This document shows, piece after piece, positions 21,045 to 29,275 of a stretch of 64,000 nt of DNA. The notes under the pieces are model-generated. The model was not told the origin of the DNA and made no database searches. It was given only the letters and a program-made list of their open reading frames with translations. Within the stretch, counting starts at the first letter, position 1. Each line of letters starts with the position of its first letter. The position numbers and the translations under genes were made by a program. Source of the DNA: RH-AL1 sp965277355 (lineage in GTDB: Bacteria > Pseudomonadota > Alphaproteobacteria > Rhizobiales > Beijerinckiaceae); NCBI GenBank assembly GCA_965277355.1, contig CBDICN010000002.1:1550001-1614000 (forward strand). Reading direction: 5' to 3'.

Positions 21045-21580
21045 GAATGCCCTACAACCTCGTCGCATCGATCCGTACTATCCCGGACTATCCCAAGCCC
21101 GGCGTTATGTTCCGCGACATCACGACCATGCTCGGCAATGCCGAAGCGTTCCGCAACGCTGTCGACGAGATGGTGCGGCCGTGGGCCGGCAAGAAGATCG
21201 ACAAGGTGGCCGGCATCGAGGCTCGCGGCTTCATCCTTGGCGGCGCGATCGCCCACCAACTCTCGGCCGGCTTCGTGCCGATCCGCAAGAAGGGTAAGCT
21301 ACCCTACTCGAAAGTGACGATCGCCTATTCGCTCGAATACGGTCTCGACGAGATGGAGATGCACGATGATGCTGTCGCCCCCGGAGAGAAGGTGATCCTC
21401 GTCGACGACCTCATCGCCACCGGCGGCACGGCGGAGGCGGCGGTGAAGCTCTTGAAGCAGATCGGCGCCGACGTCGTCGCCGCCTGTTTCGTGATCGACC
21501 TGCCCGACCTCGGCGGAGCGAAGAAGATCGAGGCGCTCGGCACGCCGGTGCGCACGGTGCTGGAATTCGCCGGTCACTGA
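21041..21580 (+). CDS. apt: adenine phosphoribosyltransferase
   Basis: 179 residues. Converts adenine and PRPP to AMP. Seen: PDYPKPGVMFRDITT (16-30), GIEARGFILGGAIA (58-71) and the PRPP motif VILVDDLIATGGTA (118-131). The ATG at 21041 overlaps the mtaP stop (ATGA), and the next gene starts on the apt stop codon (TGATG at 21578-21582). With prs and mtaP this forms a compact adenine salvage module. Confidence 0.96.
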   Translation: MRMPYNLVASIRTIPDYPKPGVMFRDITTMLGNAEAFRNAVDEMVRPWAGKKIDKVAGIEARGFILGGAIAHQLSAGFVPIRKKGKLPYSKVTIAYSLEYGLDEMEMHDDAVAPGEKVILVDDLIATGGTAEAAVKLLKQIGADVVAACFVIDLPDLGGAKKIEALGTPVRTVLEFAGH

Positions 21581-22524
21581 TGAGCCCGCAGGCTGCTCAC
21601 GGCTTCTGCCCGCCTGCCTCGCTCCGGCCGCGGCGCAGGGCGCGCGGTGCCGGGCTGGTGCGCCTCGTTGCGGCTGCCTTGATACTTACTCGCGCCGGTA
21701 TCGTCGCGCCGCTCCTGGCGGCCGACACACAGCCGGTCCCGAAACCGACCGCCCAAATCCCCGCCCTGTTCGATCCGGATCGACGCCTGGCCAAGCCCGA
21801 TCTCAACGTGGTGAAGAGCATCCGCTTCCTCACCACCGACGATTTCCCGCCGTTCCATTTCGCGCTGCCAGACGGCACGCTGGCCGGCTTCGACATCGAT
21901 CTGGCCCGGGCGATCTGCGCCGACCTGAAGCTCGCTTGCACGATCCAGGCGCGCCGGTTTGAGACCCTGATCCAGCAGATCACAACCGGCAAGGACGACG
22001 CGCTGATCGCGGCTGTCGCGAATACCGCCGCGACCCGCGCGACGCTCGACTTCACGGCGCCCTACTACACGACGCCGGCACGCTTCGTCACGACAGTCGC
22101 CTCCAAGCTCGGTTCGAACGGGAAAGCGTTGTCGCACGGCGCGCTGGCGGGCCATACGATCGGTGTCGAGGCGGGATCCGCGCACGAGGCCTATCTGCGC
22201 ACCTTCTTCACGGGCGCAAAGCTGACGACCTTCACCGACCAGACCGCGCTCCGGGCGGCGCTCAACGCCGGCAAGGTCGAGGCGATCTTCGGCGATGGCG
22301 TTGCGCTGGCGCTGTGGCTTAACGGAACCGAGTCGAACGACTGCTGTACGTTCTGGGGCGGCCCCTATACGGAAAGCAGGTTCTTCGGCAACGGCGTTTC
22401 AATCGCGGTCAGCAGGAACAACGTCCCACTCCGGCAAGCACTCGACTACGAGCTTGCGGAACTCGAACGCAATGGTACGTTCGCCGATCTCTACCTCAAA
22501 TACTTTCCGATCGGCTTCTACTAA
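21580..22524 (+). CDS. family 3 extracellular solute-binding protein
   Basis: 314 residues. An unusually long basic leader (to about residue 26) precedes the hydrophobic signal segment (LVRLVAAALILTRAGIV) and cleavage near LLAADT. The SBP_bac_3 pattern is clear: FLTTDDFPPFHF, GTLAGFDIDLARAICADL, and later VGVEAGSAHEAYL-like and EAIFGDGVAL motifs. Family members bind amino acids or opines in the periplasm for ABC importers, or act as free sensors/enzymes (cyclohexadienyl dehydratase type). No permease or ATPase gene is adjacent, and its start overlaps the apt stop, which ties it to the salvage module. Ligand unknown. Confidence 0.85.
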   Translation: MSPQAAHGFCPPASLRPRRRARGAGLVRLVAAALILTRAGIVAPLLAADTQPVPKPTAQIPALFDPDRRLAKPDLNVVKSIRFLTTDDFPPFHFALPDGTLAGFDIDLARAICADLKLACTIQARRFETLIQQITTGKDDALIAAVANTAATRATLDFTAPYYTTPARFVTTVASKLGSNGKALSHGALAGHTIGVEAGSAHEAYLRTFFTGAKLTTFTDQTALRAALNAGKVEAIFGDGVALALWLNGTESNDCCTFWGGPYTESRFFGNGVSIAVSRNNVPLRQALDYELAELERNGTFADLYLKYFPIGFY

Positions 22525-22525
22525 T

Positions 22526-23167
22526 TCACAACGTGGACACAGGAGGCCTCGCAGCGACCCATATCTGATTCAATTGAGCGAGTGCGAATGTGCAAAGTCG
22601 TTCATGATTGTCGCCGAAGCATCTTGTTGCGTGGGCATCGACGACACTCTCAAGCACGAGGCGTGCGATCTCGATGCCGCCCGTCGCTCGCTGCAAGGCT
22701 TTCTGCAAATGCTTGACGTGCCTTTCTTTCTCGTCGACTTCGCGCACCAACGGATCCCAACTGGCGTAATGATCCATGATATATTCGCGTGCCGCGATAT
22801 GCTCTGCGAGATACTCGGGATTGAAGTCTCTCTCGTTGAAATCTCGCAGGCCTTCGACCTGTTGAAGTTCAGCATCCGAGACGCGCCGGAACCCCATGCT
22901 CCATTCCGCATATTGACGTGTCTCGATCGTTCTGCGATGCAGCATCTTGACGTCAATGTGCCGACCGTCCTTCTCGATCTTGCTGTATAGATCGGCGACG
23001 ATTTTCTCGTCACCCTCCAGGGCCTGCAAGAACGTTCCGTTGGCGTACAACAGCATCCCCGTAACGCCGCTTGCCGGATTAAAGTCGAGGCATTGCTTCA
23101 GCAACTCGAGAAGTTGTTCTGTGGACATCGGGTGAGCGGCAGAGCTTAGATAACACATTTGGATCAC
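22526..23167 (-). CDS. BLUF-domain blue-light sensor with helical C-terminal extension
   Basis: 213 residues. The first about 95 residues are a BLUF domain that binds FAD. All key residues known from AppA fall at a constant offset of 15: Tyr6 (Tyr21), Asn30 (Asn45), Gln48 (Gln63), Trp89 (Trp104) and Met91 (Met106), so the photocycle hydrogen-bond network should be intact. Residues 100-205 are charged and mostly helical (EYLAEHIAAREYIMDHY; DEKERHVKHLQKALQRA) with no recognised output domain such as EAL, GGDEF or cyclase. The stop lies one base from the convergent solute-binding protein gene. Short-BLUF proteins work through a protein partner; none is identifiable here. Confidence 0.93.
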   Translation of the reverse strand: MIQMCYLSSAAHPMSTEQLLELLKQCLDFNPASGVTGMLLYANGTFLQALEGDEKIVADLYSKIEKDGRHIDVKMLHRRTIETRQYAEWSMGFRRVSDAELQQVEGLRDFNERDFNPEYLAEHIAAREYIMDHYASWDPLVREVDEKERHVKHLQKALQRATGGIEIARLVLESVVDAHATRCFGDNHERLCTFALAQLNQIWVAARPPVSTL

Positions 23168-23235
23168 GGACGGCGTCTCCTTCGCTTTGCAGGTCCGCGC
23201 ATTTCTAGCGCTCCGACCGCGCGGGTTGCAGCCGA

Positions 23236-23712
23236 CTAAAGCGTGCCACCCCGAGCCTGCATGAAGCGCTCGAAGGTCTCGCGATCACCGTGCAACAGTC
23301 CGTCGCGATAGTTCGCGAAGTCGCGTTCGGCGAGACGCAATTTGCTCCGCTCTGCCTCTATGCGGGCGAGTTCCGACTGCCGCCACATGTCGAAGGCGTG
23401 ATTTCCGGAGCCACGCTGCGCAAAACTCGCCGCGAAAGGCAGCGATGCGCCCGACATCACGCTGCGGGTGGCGAAAACGAGGCCGTCCCATTTCTCCCGC
23501 GCGAATGCGAACACCGAGCCTTGATAACCGCTTGACTGCTGCCAGAGCTTTAGCGCCAGAAACGCAAGCCCGAGCTCCCACCTTGCGTAAAACGTGATCA
23601 ACAAGGCTGCAACGTCAGCGGATGTCCAACGTCCCGAAGCCGGCGGAAGACTTGTTTCCTCGCGCCGGACGCGCTGCCAGCCGCCTTGACGTGCACTGCT
23701 CCAACCGCTCAT
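23236..23712 (-). CDS. DUF2852 family membrane protein
   Basis: 158 residues. One or two hydrophobic segments near residues 32-58 (ADVAALLITF, WELGLAFLALKLW) lead to a linker, and the C terminus has the GNHAFDMWRQ ... ERDFANYRDGLL ... FERFMQAR pattern of DUF2852 proteins of Rhizobiales. Function unknown. The gene faces the BLUF gene's upstream side and is divergent from dps. Confidence 0.72.
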   Translation of the reverse strand: MSGWSSARQGGWQRVRREETSLPPASGRWTSADVAALLITFYARWELGLAFLALKLWQQSSGYQGSVFAFAREKWDGLVFATRSVMSGASLPFAASFAQRGSGNHAFDMWRQSELARIEAERSKLRLAERDFANYRDGLLHGDRETFERFMQARGGTL

Positions 23713-23915
23713 GACCGATCTCCCTTCGGCTCGTCACGGAAGCGAGCCGCGCAATAGAGATCAGGAGTGCGGGCGCCTTTCGCAAGGGCGCCGTCGACCG
23801 GCGGCACCGCTTTGTGGCCGACAGCGGAACCACGTTTGCGACCAGCGGTTCTGCCGCCGAAAGCGTCTAGTCGCACCGGGACGCTTGTCGCCACCCTTCC
23901 AATGAGGATTGACTG

Positions 23916-24473
23916 ATGAGTTCTTCCAAGACCGCCGACAGGGGCGTGCACATGCACGAGACCCGCAACGACACCAAGTCGAACGCCAAGCGCGTGTCGC
24001 TCGACACCCTTCAGAGCCGCCTGGCGGATGGCGTCGATCTCGCCCTCGTCATCAAACAGGCGCACTGGAACCTCAAGGGACCGCAGTTCATCGGCATTCA
24101 CCTTATGCTCGACGGATTCCGTGACGAGATGGACGATTTCAACGACAAGGTGGCCGAGCGCATCACCCAATTGGGCGGCACCGCCCGCGGCACCGTCCAG
24201 GCGGTCGCCGCCGAGACCAAGCTGGCACCCTACCCGCTCGACACCTACGCGATCGCCGATCACCTCGCGGCGCTTATCGATCGTTACGCGCTCTACGCCA
24301 ACGCGGTGCGCCAAAATATCGACGACACCGACGATGCCGGCGACGTGGGCACGTCGGATCTCTTCACCGAGATCTCGCGCGGTGTCGACAAGCAGCTTTG
24401 GTTCCTCGAGGCGCACGTGCAGGAGCCGACCGGTCAGATGCGCGACGGCGACCACGCCGGCGCCAAGCGCTAG
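23916..24473 (+). CDS. dps: Dps/ferritin-like DNA-protection protein
   Basis: 185 residues. Dps forms a 12-subunit shell that oxidises and stores iron with H2O2 and shields DNA. The ferroxidase-centre segments are seen: KQAHWNLKGPQF (His in helix A), then HLMLDGFRDEMDDFNDKVAERI. A short basic N-terminal tail (KSNAKR) could contact DNA. The C terminus is longer than in the E. coli protein (167). The gene's stop overlaps the stop of the convergent gluconokinase gene at 24470-24473. Confidence 0.95.
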   Translation: MSSSKTADRGVHMHETRNDTKSNAKRVSLDTLQSRLADGVDLALVIKQAHWNLKGPQFIGIHLMLDGFRDEMDDFNDKVAERITQLGGTARGTVQAVAAETKLAPYPLDTYAIADHLAALIDRYALYANAVRQNIDDTDDAGDVGTSDLFTEISRGVDKQLWFLEAHVQEPTGQMRDGDHAGAKR

Positions 24474-25105
24474 TCGGGTGGCTCCGCGCCTGTATCGCGG
24501 AGCCATTTGAGTTCTCGGGTGAAGGGGCGGTTGTGCCGCCCTTGTTGGTGACGGCCCCCGAGCCTGCCGCTGGCGTTAAGGCGAAGCCAGCGCTCTATCG
24601 CGGCGACAGTTTGCTGGGCGGTGCCCGTCTCGGCAATCTCGGTGCCGTGCTCGCCGGGCTGCAGCGGCTCCAGCGATTCGAGTTGGCTGCGCAGCAGCGT
24701 GGCCGGCATGAAGTGCTGGCGGCGCGCCTTCATCCTCGCCTCCAGGATCTGCGGGCTGATCGTGAGGTGGACGAAGGTGAGCTCGTGGTGGGCTCCCTTG
24801 CAGAGCGCGTCGCGATAGCTGCGGCGCAGTGCCGAGCAGGAGGCGACCACCGAACGCCCTTGCTTCAGGTGGCTGCCGACCGCGACCCCGATCTTCTCGA
24901 GCCAAGGCCAGCGATCGACGTCCTGGAGCGGGTGTCCGGACCGCATCTTCGCGATGTTGGCGGAGGAGTGGTAATCGTCGCCTTCGAGGAAGGTGGCGCC
25001 GATCGCCGGGGCCAGTCTCTTGCCGACTGTCGTCTTGCCGCTGCCCGAGACCCCGATCAGGACGATCGCGACTGCTTGCCTCAAGGGCTCTCTCCAACGC
25101 GCCAT
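24470..25105 (-). CDS. gntK: gluconokinase
   Basis: 211 residues from the ATG at 25105 (MARWREPL); the open frame to 25198 adds only Pro/Arg-rich residues. Phosphorylates D-gluconate to 6-phosphogluconate. Walker A GVSGSGKT at 18-25, then the GntK marker FLEGDDYHSSANIAKM, the DVDRWPWL motif and SCSALRRSYRD. After about residue 175 the family core ends and a 30-residue basic tail follows. No gluconate transporter or Entner-Doudoroff gene lies next to it. Confidence 0.93.
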   Translation of the reverse strand: MARWREPLRQAVAIVLIGVSGSGKTTVGKRLAPAIGATFLEGDDYHSSANIAKMRSGHPLQDVDRWPWLEKIGVAVGSHLKQGRSVVASCSALRRSYRDALCKGAHHELTFVHLTISPQILEARMKARRQHFMPATLLRSQLESLEPLQPGEHGTEIAETGTAQQTVAAIERWLRLNASGRLGGRHQQGRHNRPFTRELKWLRDTGAEPPD

Positions 25106-25552
25106 GCCTGCTGGGGCCACCCCGCGGTCACCGGGACGCGAGCGCCGACGCTGAATGCCAAGCGGCCCGGGAGCGAGCTCCGCCGGGGTCCTTGACAAGC
25201 CTTACAATGTTCGCGCCGCACCACGCCAGCGCACGGGTCTCCTCCGCGACACGGATTTCTCCGGCTTCGTCTATCGCGCCAATGACCTATGCTTCCTCGA
25301 GCGCCGACGCACCGAGTTCCTGCGTGCGCACGCTATCACGCAATCGATCCTGCGCCGCGAGGAGGCCGGCCTCGTCTTCGTCGTGAGCCGGTTCGCGATC
25401 GACTACGTTCGGCGCCTCGCCCGTGCGGCAATAGACCGCGCTGCGCGAGGCTCTGCAGGGCTGATGTTGCGGCTATAGGCGCCAACACAAAGGAAATATT
25501 AAAGGCGAATGCCTAAGCTCGCATTTTTCAAGACCCTTGCGAATACAGGTTC
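25106..25552. other. 447-bp region between gluconokinase and chemoreceptor
   Basis: Holds promoters for the divergent genes and one + strand frame (25155-25478, 107 codons) whose middle part reads SGFVYRANDLCFLERRRTEF, plausible protein sequence but with no ribosome site and no recognisable family. The last 60 bases before 25553 are AT-richer (AAGGAAATATTAAAGG) and are the likely chemoreceptor promoter area. Confidence 0.4.
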
Positions 25553-27616
25553 ATGACTTTGCTTTCCTCCCTTCGCAGGTTCAACGCGTCGGTCGGCGTC
25601 AAGCTGGCGCTGACGATCGCCTGCGTGACCGCGCTCGCGATCGCGATCGGCATTGTCGTTACCGGGGCTCGACTCGAAGCGGAAGCGGAGGCCGGCGCGT
25701 CGGCGGCCGCCCGGGCAACGTCCGGCCGCATCGCGACGGGGGTGCAGGGCGTCTTCGACAGCGCTGTGGACATCGTCGCCTCGACGAGCGCCAGCATGAT
25801 CTCGCTGCGTGCCGCGAAGATCGTCGACCCAGCCGTATACGACACTCTGTTGCGCCGCATGATCGACGGCAGCACGGACCGCTACGGGGCCTGGTTCGCC
25901 TGGAACGCCGGAACGCTGCCGCTTGCGGGGCACACCGATCCCAAAGAGCGTTTCGCCACCTACTGGCATCAGAACGGCATGGAGATGTTCCACGACCAAG
26001 TGCCGGTCGAGATGTTCGAGAGCGACCTCCTCACCAAGCCCCTGACGACGGGCAAGGCCTACCTCCTCGAGCCTCACACGATCAACGCCGTCAGCAGCGA
26101 TCCCGTCCTGGTCACCTCGTTCACCAAGCCGCTCGACGACGATGGCAATGTGGTCGGCGTCATCGGCATCGATTTGAAGCTCGATGCGATCAGCGAGGCG
26201 CTGTCTTCGATCGAGATGCCGGCCGGCGCCCGCATCACCGTCATCTCGGACGGCGGCGTCGTGGCGATGTCGTCGTCCGGCAAGAACGGACGCAAGATCA
26301 CGCCGCAATCCGATCCTGGCCTGTGGGCCGACCTCCTCGCCGCGCGCCAAGGCGACGGCAGCATTGTCCTGCAAGCGAGCCGCACGATGCGCTCGTGGGC
26401 GGCAATTCGCTTCAGCACGGTCCAGAATCCCTGGTACGTAATCATCGAAGTCCCGGTCGAGGCGCTCTCCATCGGAACGCTGAAGGACAGTATCTCGCTG
26501 CTGCTCATCCCGGTCGTGGCGCTTTTCTTCATTATCGCCTCATTGTTGGTGGCCGTGCACGTCCTCGTGGCCAAGCCGCTGCGCCAGCTGAGCGGGATCA
26601 TCGCCGGCGTCGGTAAAGGGCTGTTCGGCTACGACGTGCCCTACGGCAAGCGGATGGACGAGATCGGCGACGTTGCCCGCGCCGTCATCAAGCTGCAGGA
26701 CAGCGGCGAGCAGATCGCGCGCCTGCATGAAGAGCATGGCGAGACCGAGTACCGGCGGGAGCTGAACCGCCGCGCCGAACTCGATCGCATAGCGGCCCGG
26801 TTCTCCGACTCCATCGAGGAGGTGACGACCACCATCGGCGGCGTCGCGACCGGCGTCGGACTGCAGTCGCGCGAAGTCGCCGACGCGACCAAAGACGCCA
26901 TGGTCCGGCTGACGAACGTGGCCTCAGCCTCCGGCGCGGCCCGCGACAATCTTGCGCGGGTCTCTGAGCGGGCCGACGCGATGGTCGAGGCGATCGGCGC
27001 CATCGCGACGCAGATGCAGCAGGCCCGCTCAATCTCCGAGAGGATGAAAGTCCGCACCGACGCGACCGACTCTTCGATGTCGACGCTGCGTTCGACGATC
27101 GTGCAGATCGACACGGTGATCGGACTGGTCCGCGACATCGCTAGCAAGATCAACCTCATCGCGCTCAATGCCACGATCGAGGCGGCTCGCGCCGGCGAGG
27201 CCGGCCGCGGCTTCGCGGTCGTGGCGCAGGAGGTGAAATCGCTCGCAAGGCAGGCCGCGGTCGCGACCGACGAGATCGGCCGCCACATCGTCGACGTCCG
27301 CAAGGCGTCCGCGACGGCCAATCATAGCGTCAGCGAGATGCGGGCCGTGTTCGTGGACATGCGCAGCGTGACGAGCGGGATCGCCGCCGCGCTCGACCTC
27401 CAGACAGGAGTCACCGACGACATCCGCTGCCTGGTCAAGACCGCCGTCGCCGGGGCCGAGAGCGTCGAGAGCAACGTCAGCGATCTCGGCTTCTCGACGG
27501 AGCATGTGCAGAGCGCGATGGCCGCGATGCTCGGGCAGACCGAGGTCCTCGAGCGCGGGACCACCAGCATGAGCCATGAAGTCTTGGCGTTTCTGCAGTT
27601 CATCAAGACCGCCTAG
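25553..27616 (+). CDS. methyl-accepting chemotaxis protein with Cache-type sensor
   Basis: 687 residues. An N-terminal membrane helix (about 17-37), a periplasmic dCache-like sensor to about residue 295 (AWNAGTLP, TSFTKPL, GVIGIDLKLDAI are typical), a second helix (about 312-340), HAMP, and the cytoplasmic signalling domain. The hairpin tip INLIALNATIEAARAG begins near residue 532 and is essentially invariant, followed by GRGFAVVAQEVKSLA. There is no C-terminal CheR-binding pentapeptide. Ligand unknown; Cache sensors often bind amino or organic acids. Single gene, no che genes nearby. Confidence 0.95.
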   Translation: MTLLSSLRRFNASVGVKLALTIACVTALAIAIGIVVTGARLEAEAEAGASAAARATSGRIATGVQGVFDSAVDIVASTSASMISLRAAKIVDPAVYDTLLRRMIDGSTDRYGAWFAWNAGTLPLAGHTDPKERFATYWHQNGMEMFHDQVPVEMFESDLLTKPLTTGKAYLLEPHTINAVSSDPVLVTSFTKPLDDDGNVVGVIGIDLKLDAISEALSSIEMPAGARITVISDGGVVAMSSSGKNGRKITPQSDPGLWADLLAARQGDGSIVLQASRTMRSWAAIRFSTVQNPWYVIIEVPVEALSIGTLKDSISLLLIPVVALFFIIASLLVAVHVLVAKPLRQLSGIIAGVGKGLFGYDVPYGKRMDEIGDVARAVIKLQDSGEQIARLHEEHGETEYRRELNRRAELDRIAARFSDSIEEVTTTIGGVATGVGLQSREVADATKDAMVRLTNVASASGAARDNLARVSERADAMVEAIGAIATQMQQARSISERMKVRTDATDSSMSTLRSTIVQIDTVIGLVRDIASKINLIALNATIEAARAGEAGRGFAVVAQEVKSLARQAAVATDEIGRHIVDVRKASATANHSVSEMRAVFVDMRSVTSGIAAALDLQTGVTDDIRCLVKTAVAGAESVESNVSDLGFSTEHVQSAMAAMLGQTEVLERGTTSMSHEVLAFLQFIKTA

Positions 27617-27699
27617 GTCGCGCCGCGCTCTGGGCATCGGATCGCGTCATGCCCCTGGCGGCGCATCGCGGCTTGCCCTACATTTAAACGGCGGCGCTG

Positions 27700-27848
27700 C
27701 GGGGTGCGTGTTGGATTTGTATTCCCGGGGCCTTATCGATCTCAAGGGAGCTGTCCCTGGCCTCGTCCGTGGACTTGGCCATATGGCGCCCACCTACGTT
27801 GTAGGTTCCCGGGGTCGATGTCCCACGGCTTTTGTGGCCCGCACCTTT
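27700..27848 (+). ncRNA. ssrS: 6S RNA
   Basis: A strongly structured stretch with no convincing reading frame directly before 5-formyltetrahydrofolate cyclo-ligase, the classic place of 6S RNA. GGTGCG at 27703-27708 pairs with CGCACC at 27840-27845 to close the molecule. Inside are the rhizobial 6S features GGGGCCTTATCGATCTCAAG (27727-27746), a CACCTACGTTGTAGGTTCCC block (27791-27810) and GGGGTCG opposite. 6S RNA mimics an open promoter and binds sigma-70 RNA polymerase in stationary phase. Ends are estimates to within about 10 bases. Confidence 0.85.
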
Positions 27849-27860
27849 CCTCGACGATGA

Positions 27861-28454
27861 TGGGGTCCGGCGATCGACGGTTTCGATAAGAAGGCCCTGC
27901 GCGCGGCTTCGCTGGCAAAGCGTGCGGGAGTAGAGCGTGGGACCAAGGCCGCCTTCGCGAGGCGTCTGGCGGGACTGGGCCCCGAACTAGCCCGCGGCCA
28001 TGGTGCAGTAGCCGTTTCCGCCTTCTGGCCGCTCGACGACGAGATCGACACCCGCCCGCTGATCGCCGCCCTGCACGAGGCCGGCTTCGCGGTGGCGCTT
28101 CCGGTCACCGGCAGGATGGGCACGGCGCTGACCTTCCGGCACTGGACGCCGAAGGCCGAGATGGTGTCCGGTAAGATGGGCGTCCAGGAACCGGCGGCCG
28201 AAGCTCAGACGCTCGAACCCGATCTGTTGTTCGTGCCGCTCGCGGCGTTCGATCGCCGCGGCCACCGCGTCGGCTACGGCGCCGGCTTCTACGACAGGAC
28301 GTTGGCCGCTCTGCGCGCGCGAAAGGTGGTCACGGCGGTCGGGCTCGCCTATGCCGACCAGGAAGTCCTGTTCATCCCGAGCGAGGACCACGACCAGCCG
28401 CTCGACTTCGTCGTGACCGAAAAGGATACGATCGTCTGCGCGGACGCCGGCTGA
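27861..28454 (+). CDS. 5-formyltetrahydrofolate cyclo-ligase, start not resolved
   Basis: Converts 5-formyl-THF to 5,10-methenyl-THF with ATP. Family sequence begins about KKALRAASLAKRAG (from 27888) and continues through FWPLDDEIDTRPL, VALPV, LLFVPLAAFDRRGHRVGYG (as GYGAGFYDRTL) and the C-terminal VVTEKD. The frame is open from 27861, yet no ATG, GTG or TTG occurs in it before a GTG at 28092, which would remove the N-terminal third. An ATG pair at 27857/27860 sits in another frame and meets a stop at 27887-27889. So either a CTG/ATC start is used, or a single base is missing near 27880. The stop overlaps the ymdB-like start (TGATG). Confidence 0.85.
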   Translation, partial: WGPAIDGFDKKALRAASLAKRAGVERGTKAAFARRLAGLGPELARGHGAVAVSAFWPLDDEIDTRPLIAALHEAGFAVALPVTGRMGTALTFRHWTPKAEMVSGKMGVQEPAAEAQTLEPDLLFVPLAAFDRRGHRVGYGAGFYDRTLAALRARKVVTAVGLAYADQEVLFIPSEDHDQPLDFVVTEKDTIVCADAG

Positions 28455-29272
28455 TGCGGCTGCTCTTCGTCGGCGACATCATCGGACGACCCGGCCGCGC
28501 CGTCCTGACGGCGCGGCTGCCGGACCTTCGCTGGCGCTGGGCGCTCGACTGTGTGGTGGTCAACGGCGAGAACTCGGCCGGCGGCTTCGGCATCACCGAG
28601 GGAATCTGTCGGGAGATCCTCGATGCAGGCGCCGACTGCATCACGCTCGGCAACCATTCCTTCGACCAGCGCGAGGCGCTCGTCTTCATCACACGGCAGC
28701 CGCGGCTGATCCGGCCGCTGAACTACCCCGAAGGCACGCCCGGCGCCGGCACCGCGCTCGTCGAGGTCGAGGGCGGCCGCCGCGTTCTGGTGATCAACGC
28801 GATGGGTCGCGTCTTCATGGACGCGATGGACGATCCGTTCCTGGCCGCGGAGCGCCAACTCGAGGCGTGCCCGCTTGGTCGCGGCTGCGACGCGGCGATC
28901 GTCGACTTCCATGCCGAGGCGACCAGCGAGAAGATGGCCTTCGGCCATTATGTCGACGGGCGTGCCTCTCTCGTCGTCGGGACCCACACCCACGTGCCGA
29001 CCGCCGACCATCAGATCCTGCCGGGGGGCACCGCGTATCTGAGCGACGCCGGCATGACCGGCGACTACGATTCCGTCATCGGCATGCAGAAGGAAGAGCC
29101 GGTCCGTCGGATGATCCGCAAGACGCCCGGCTCGCGCTACGAGCCGGCCGACGGACCGGCCACCTTGTGCGGAGTGGCGGTGGAGACCGACCCTGCCGGG
29201 CAGGCTGTTTGGATCGCGCCGGTCCGGCTCGGCGGCCGCCTCGCCGAGGCGCGGCCGGGGTTCTGGGAATAA
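28454..29272 (+). CDS. YmdB-type metallophosphoesterase (TIGR00282 family)
   Basis: 272 residues. Metal ligands of the family are all present: Asp8 (FVGDIIGRPGR), Glu39-Asn40 (NGENSAGG), Asn67-His68 (LGNHSFD), His153 (DFHAEATSEK), His178 and His180 (GTHTHVPTAD). Bacillus YmdB hydrolyses 2',3'-cAMP and related substrates and affects global gene expression. The gene is translationally coupled to the cyclo-ligase, the usual order in Alphaproteobacteria. Confidence 0.93.
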   Translation: MRLLFVGDIIGRPGRAVLTARLPDLRWRWALDCVVVNGENSAGGFGITEGICREILDAGADCITLGNHSFDQREALVFITRQPRLIRPLNYPEGTPGAGTALVEVEGGRRVLVINAMGRVFMDAMDDPFLAAERQLEACPLGRGCDAAIVDFHAEATSEKMAFGHYVDGRASLVVGTHTHVPTADHQILPGGTAYLSDAGMTGDYDSVIGMQKEEPVRRMIRKTPGSRYEPADGPATLCGVAVETDPAGQAVWIAPVRLGGRLAEARPGFWE

Positions 29273-29275
29273 GCC

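Noticed and set aside
25155..25478. 107-codon + frame before the chemoreceptor
   Set aside because: Middle reads plausibly but there is no ribosome site, no family and a Pro/Ser-rich start; mentioned only as a possible relic.
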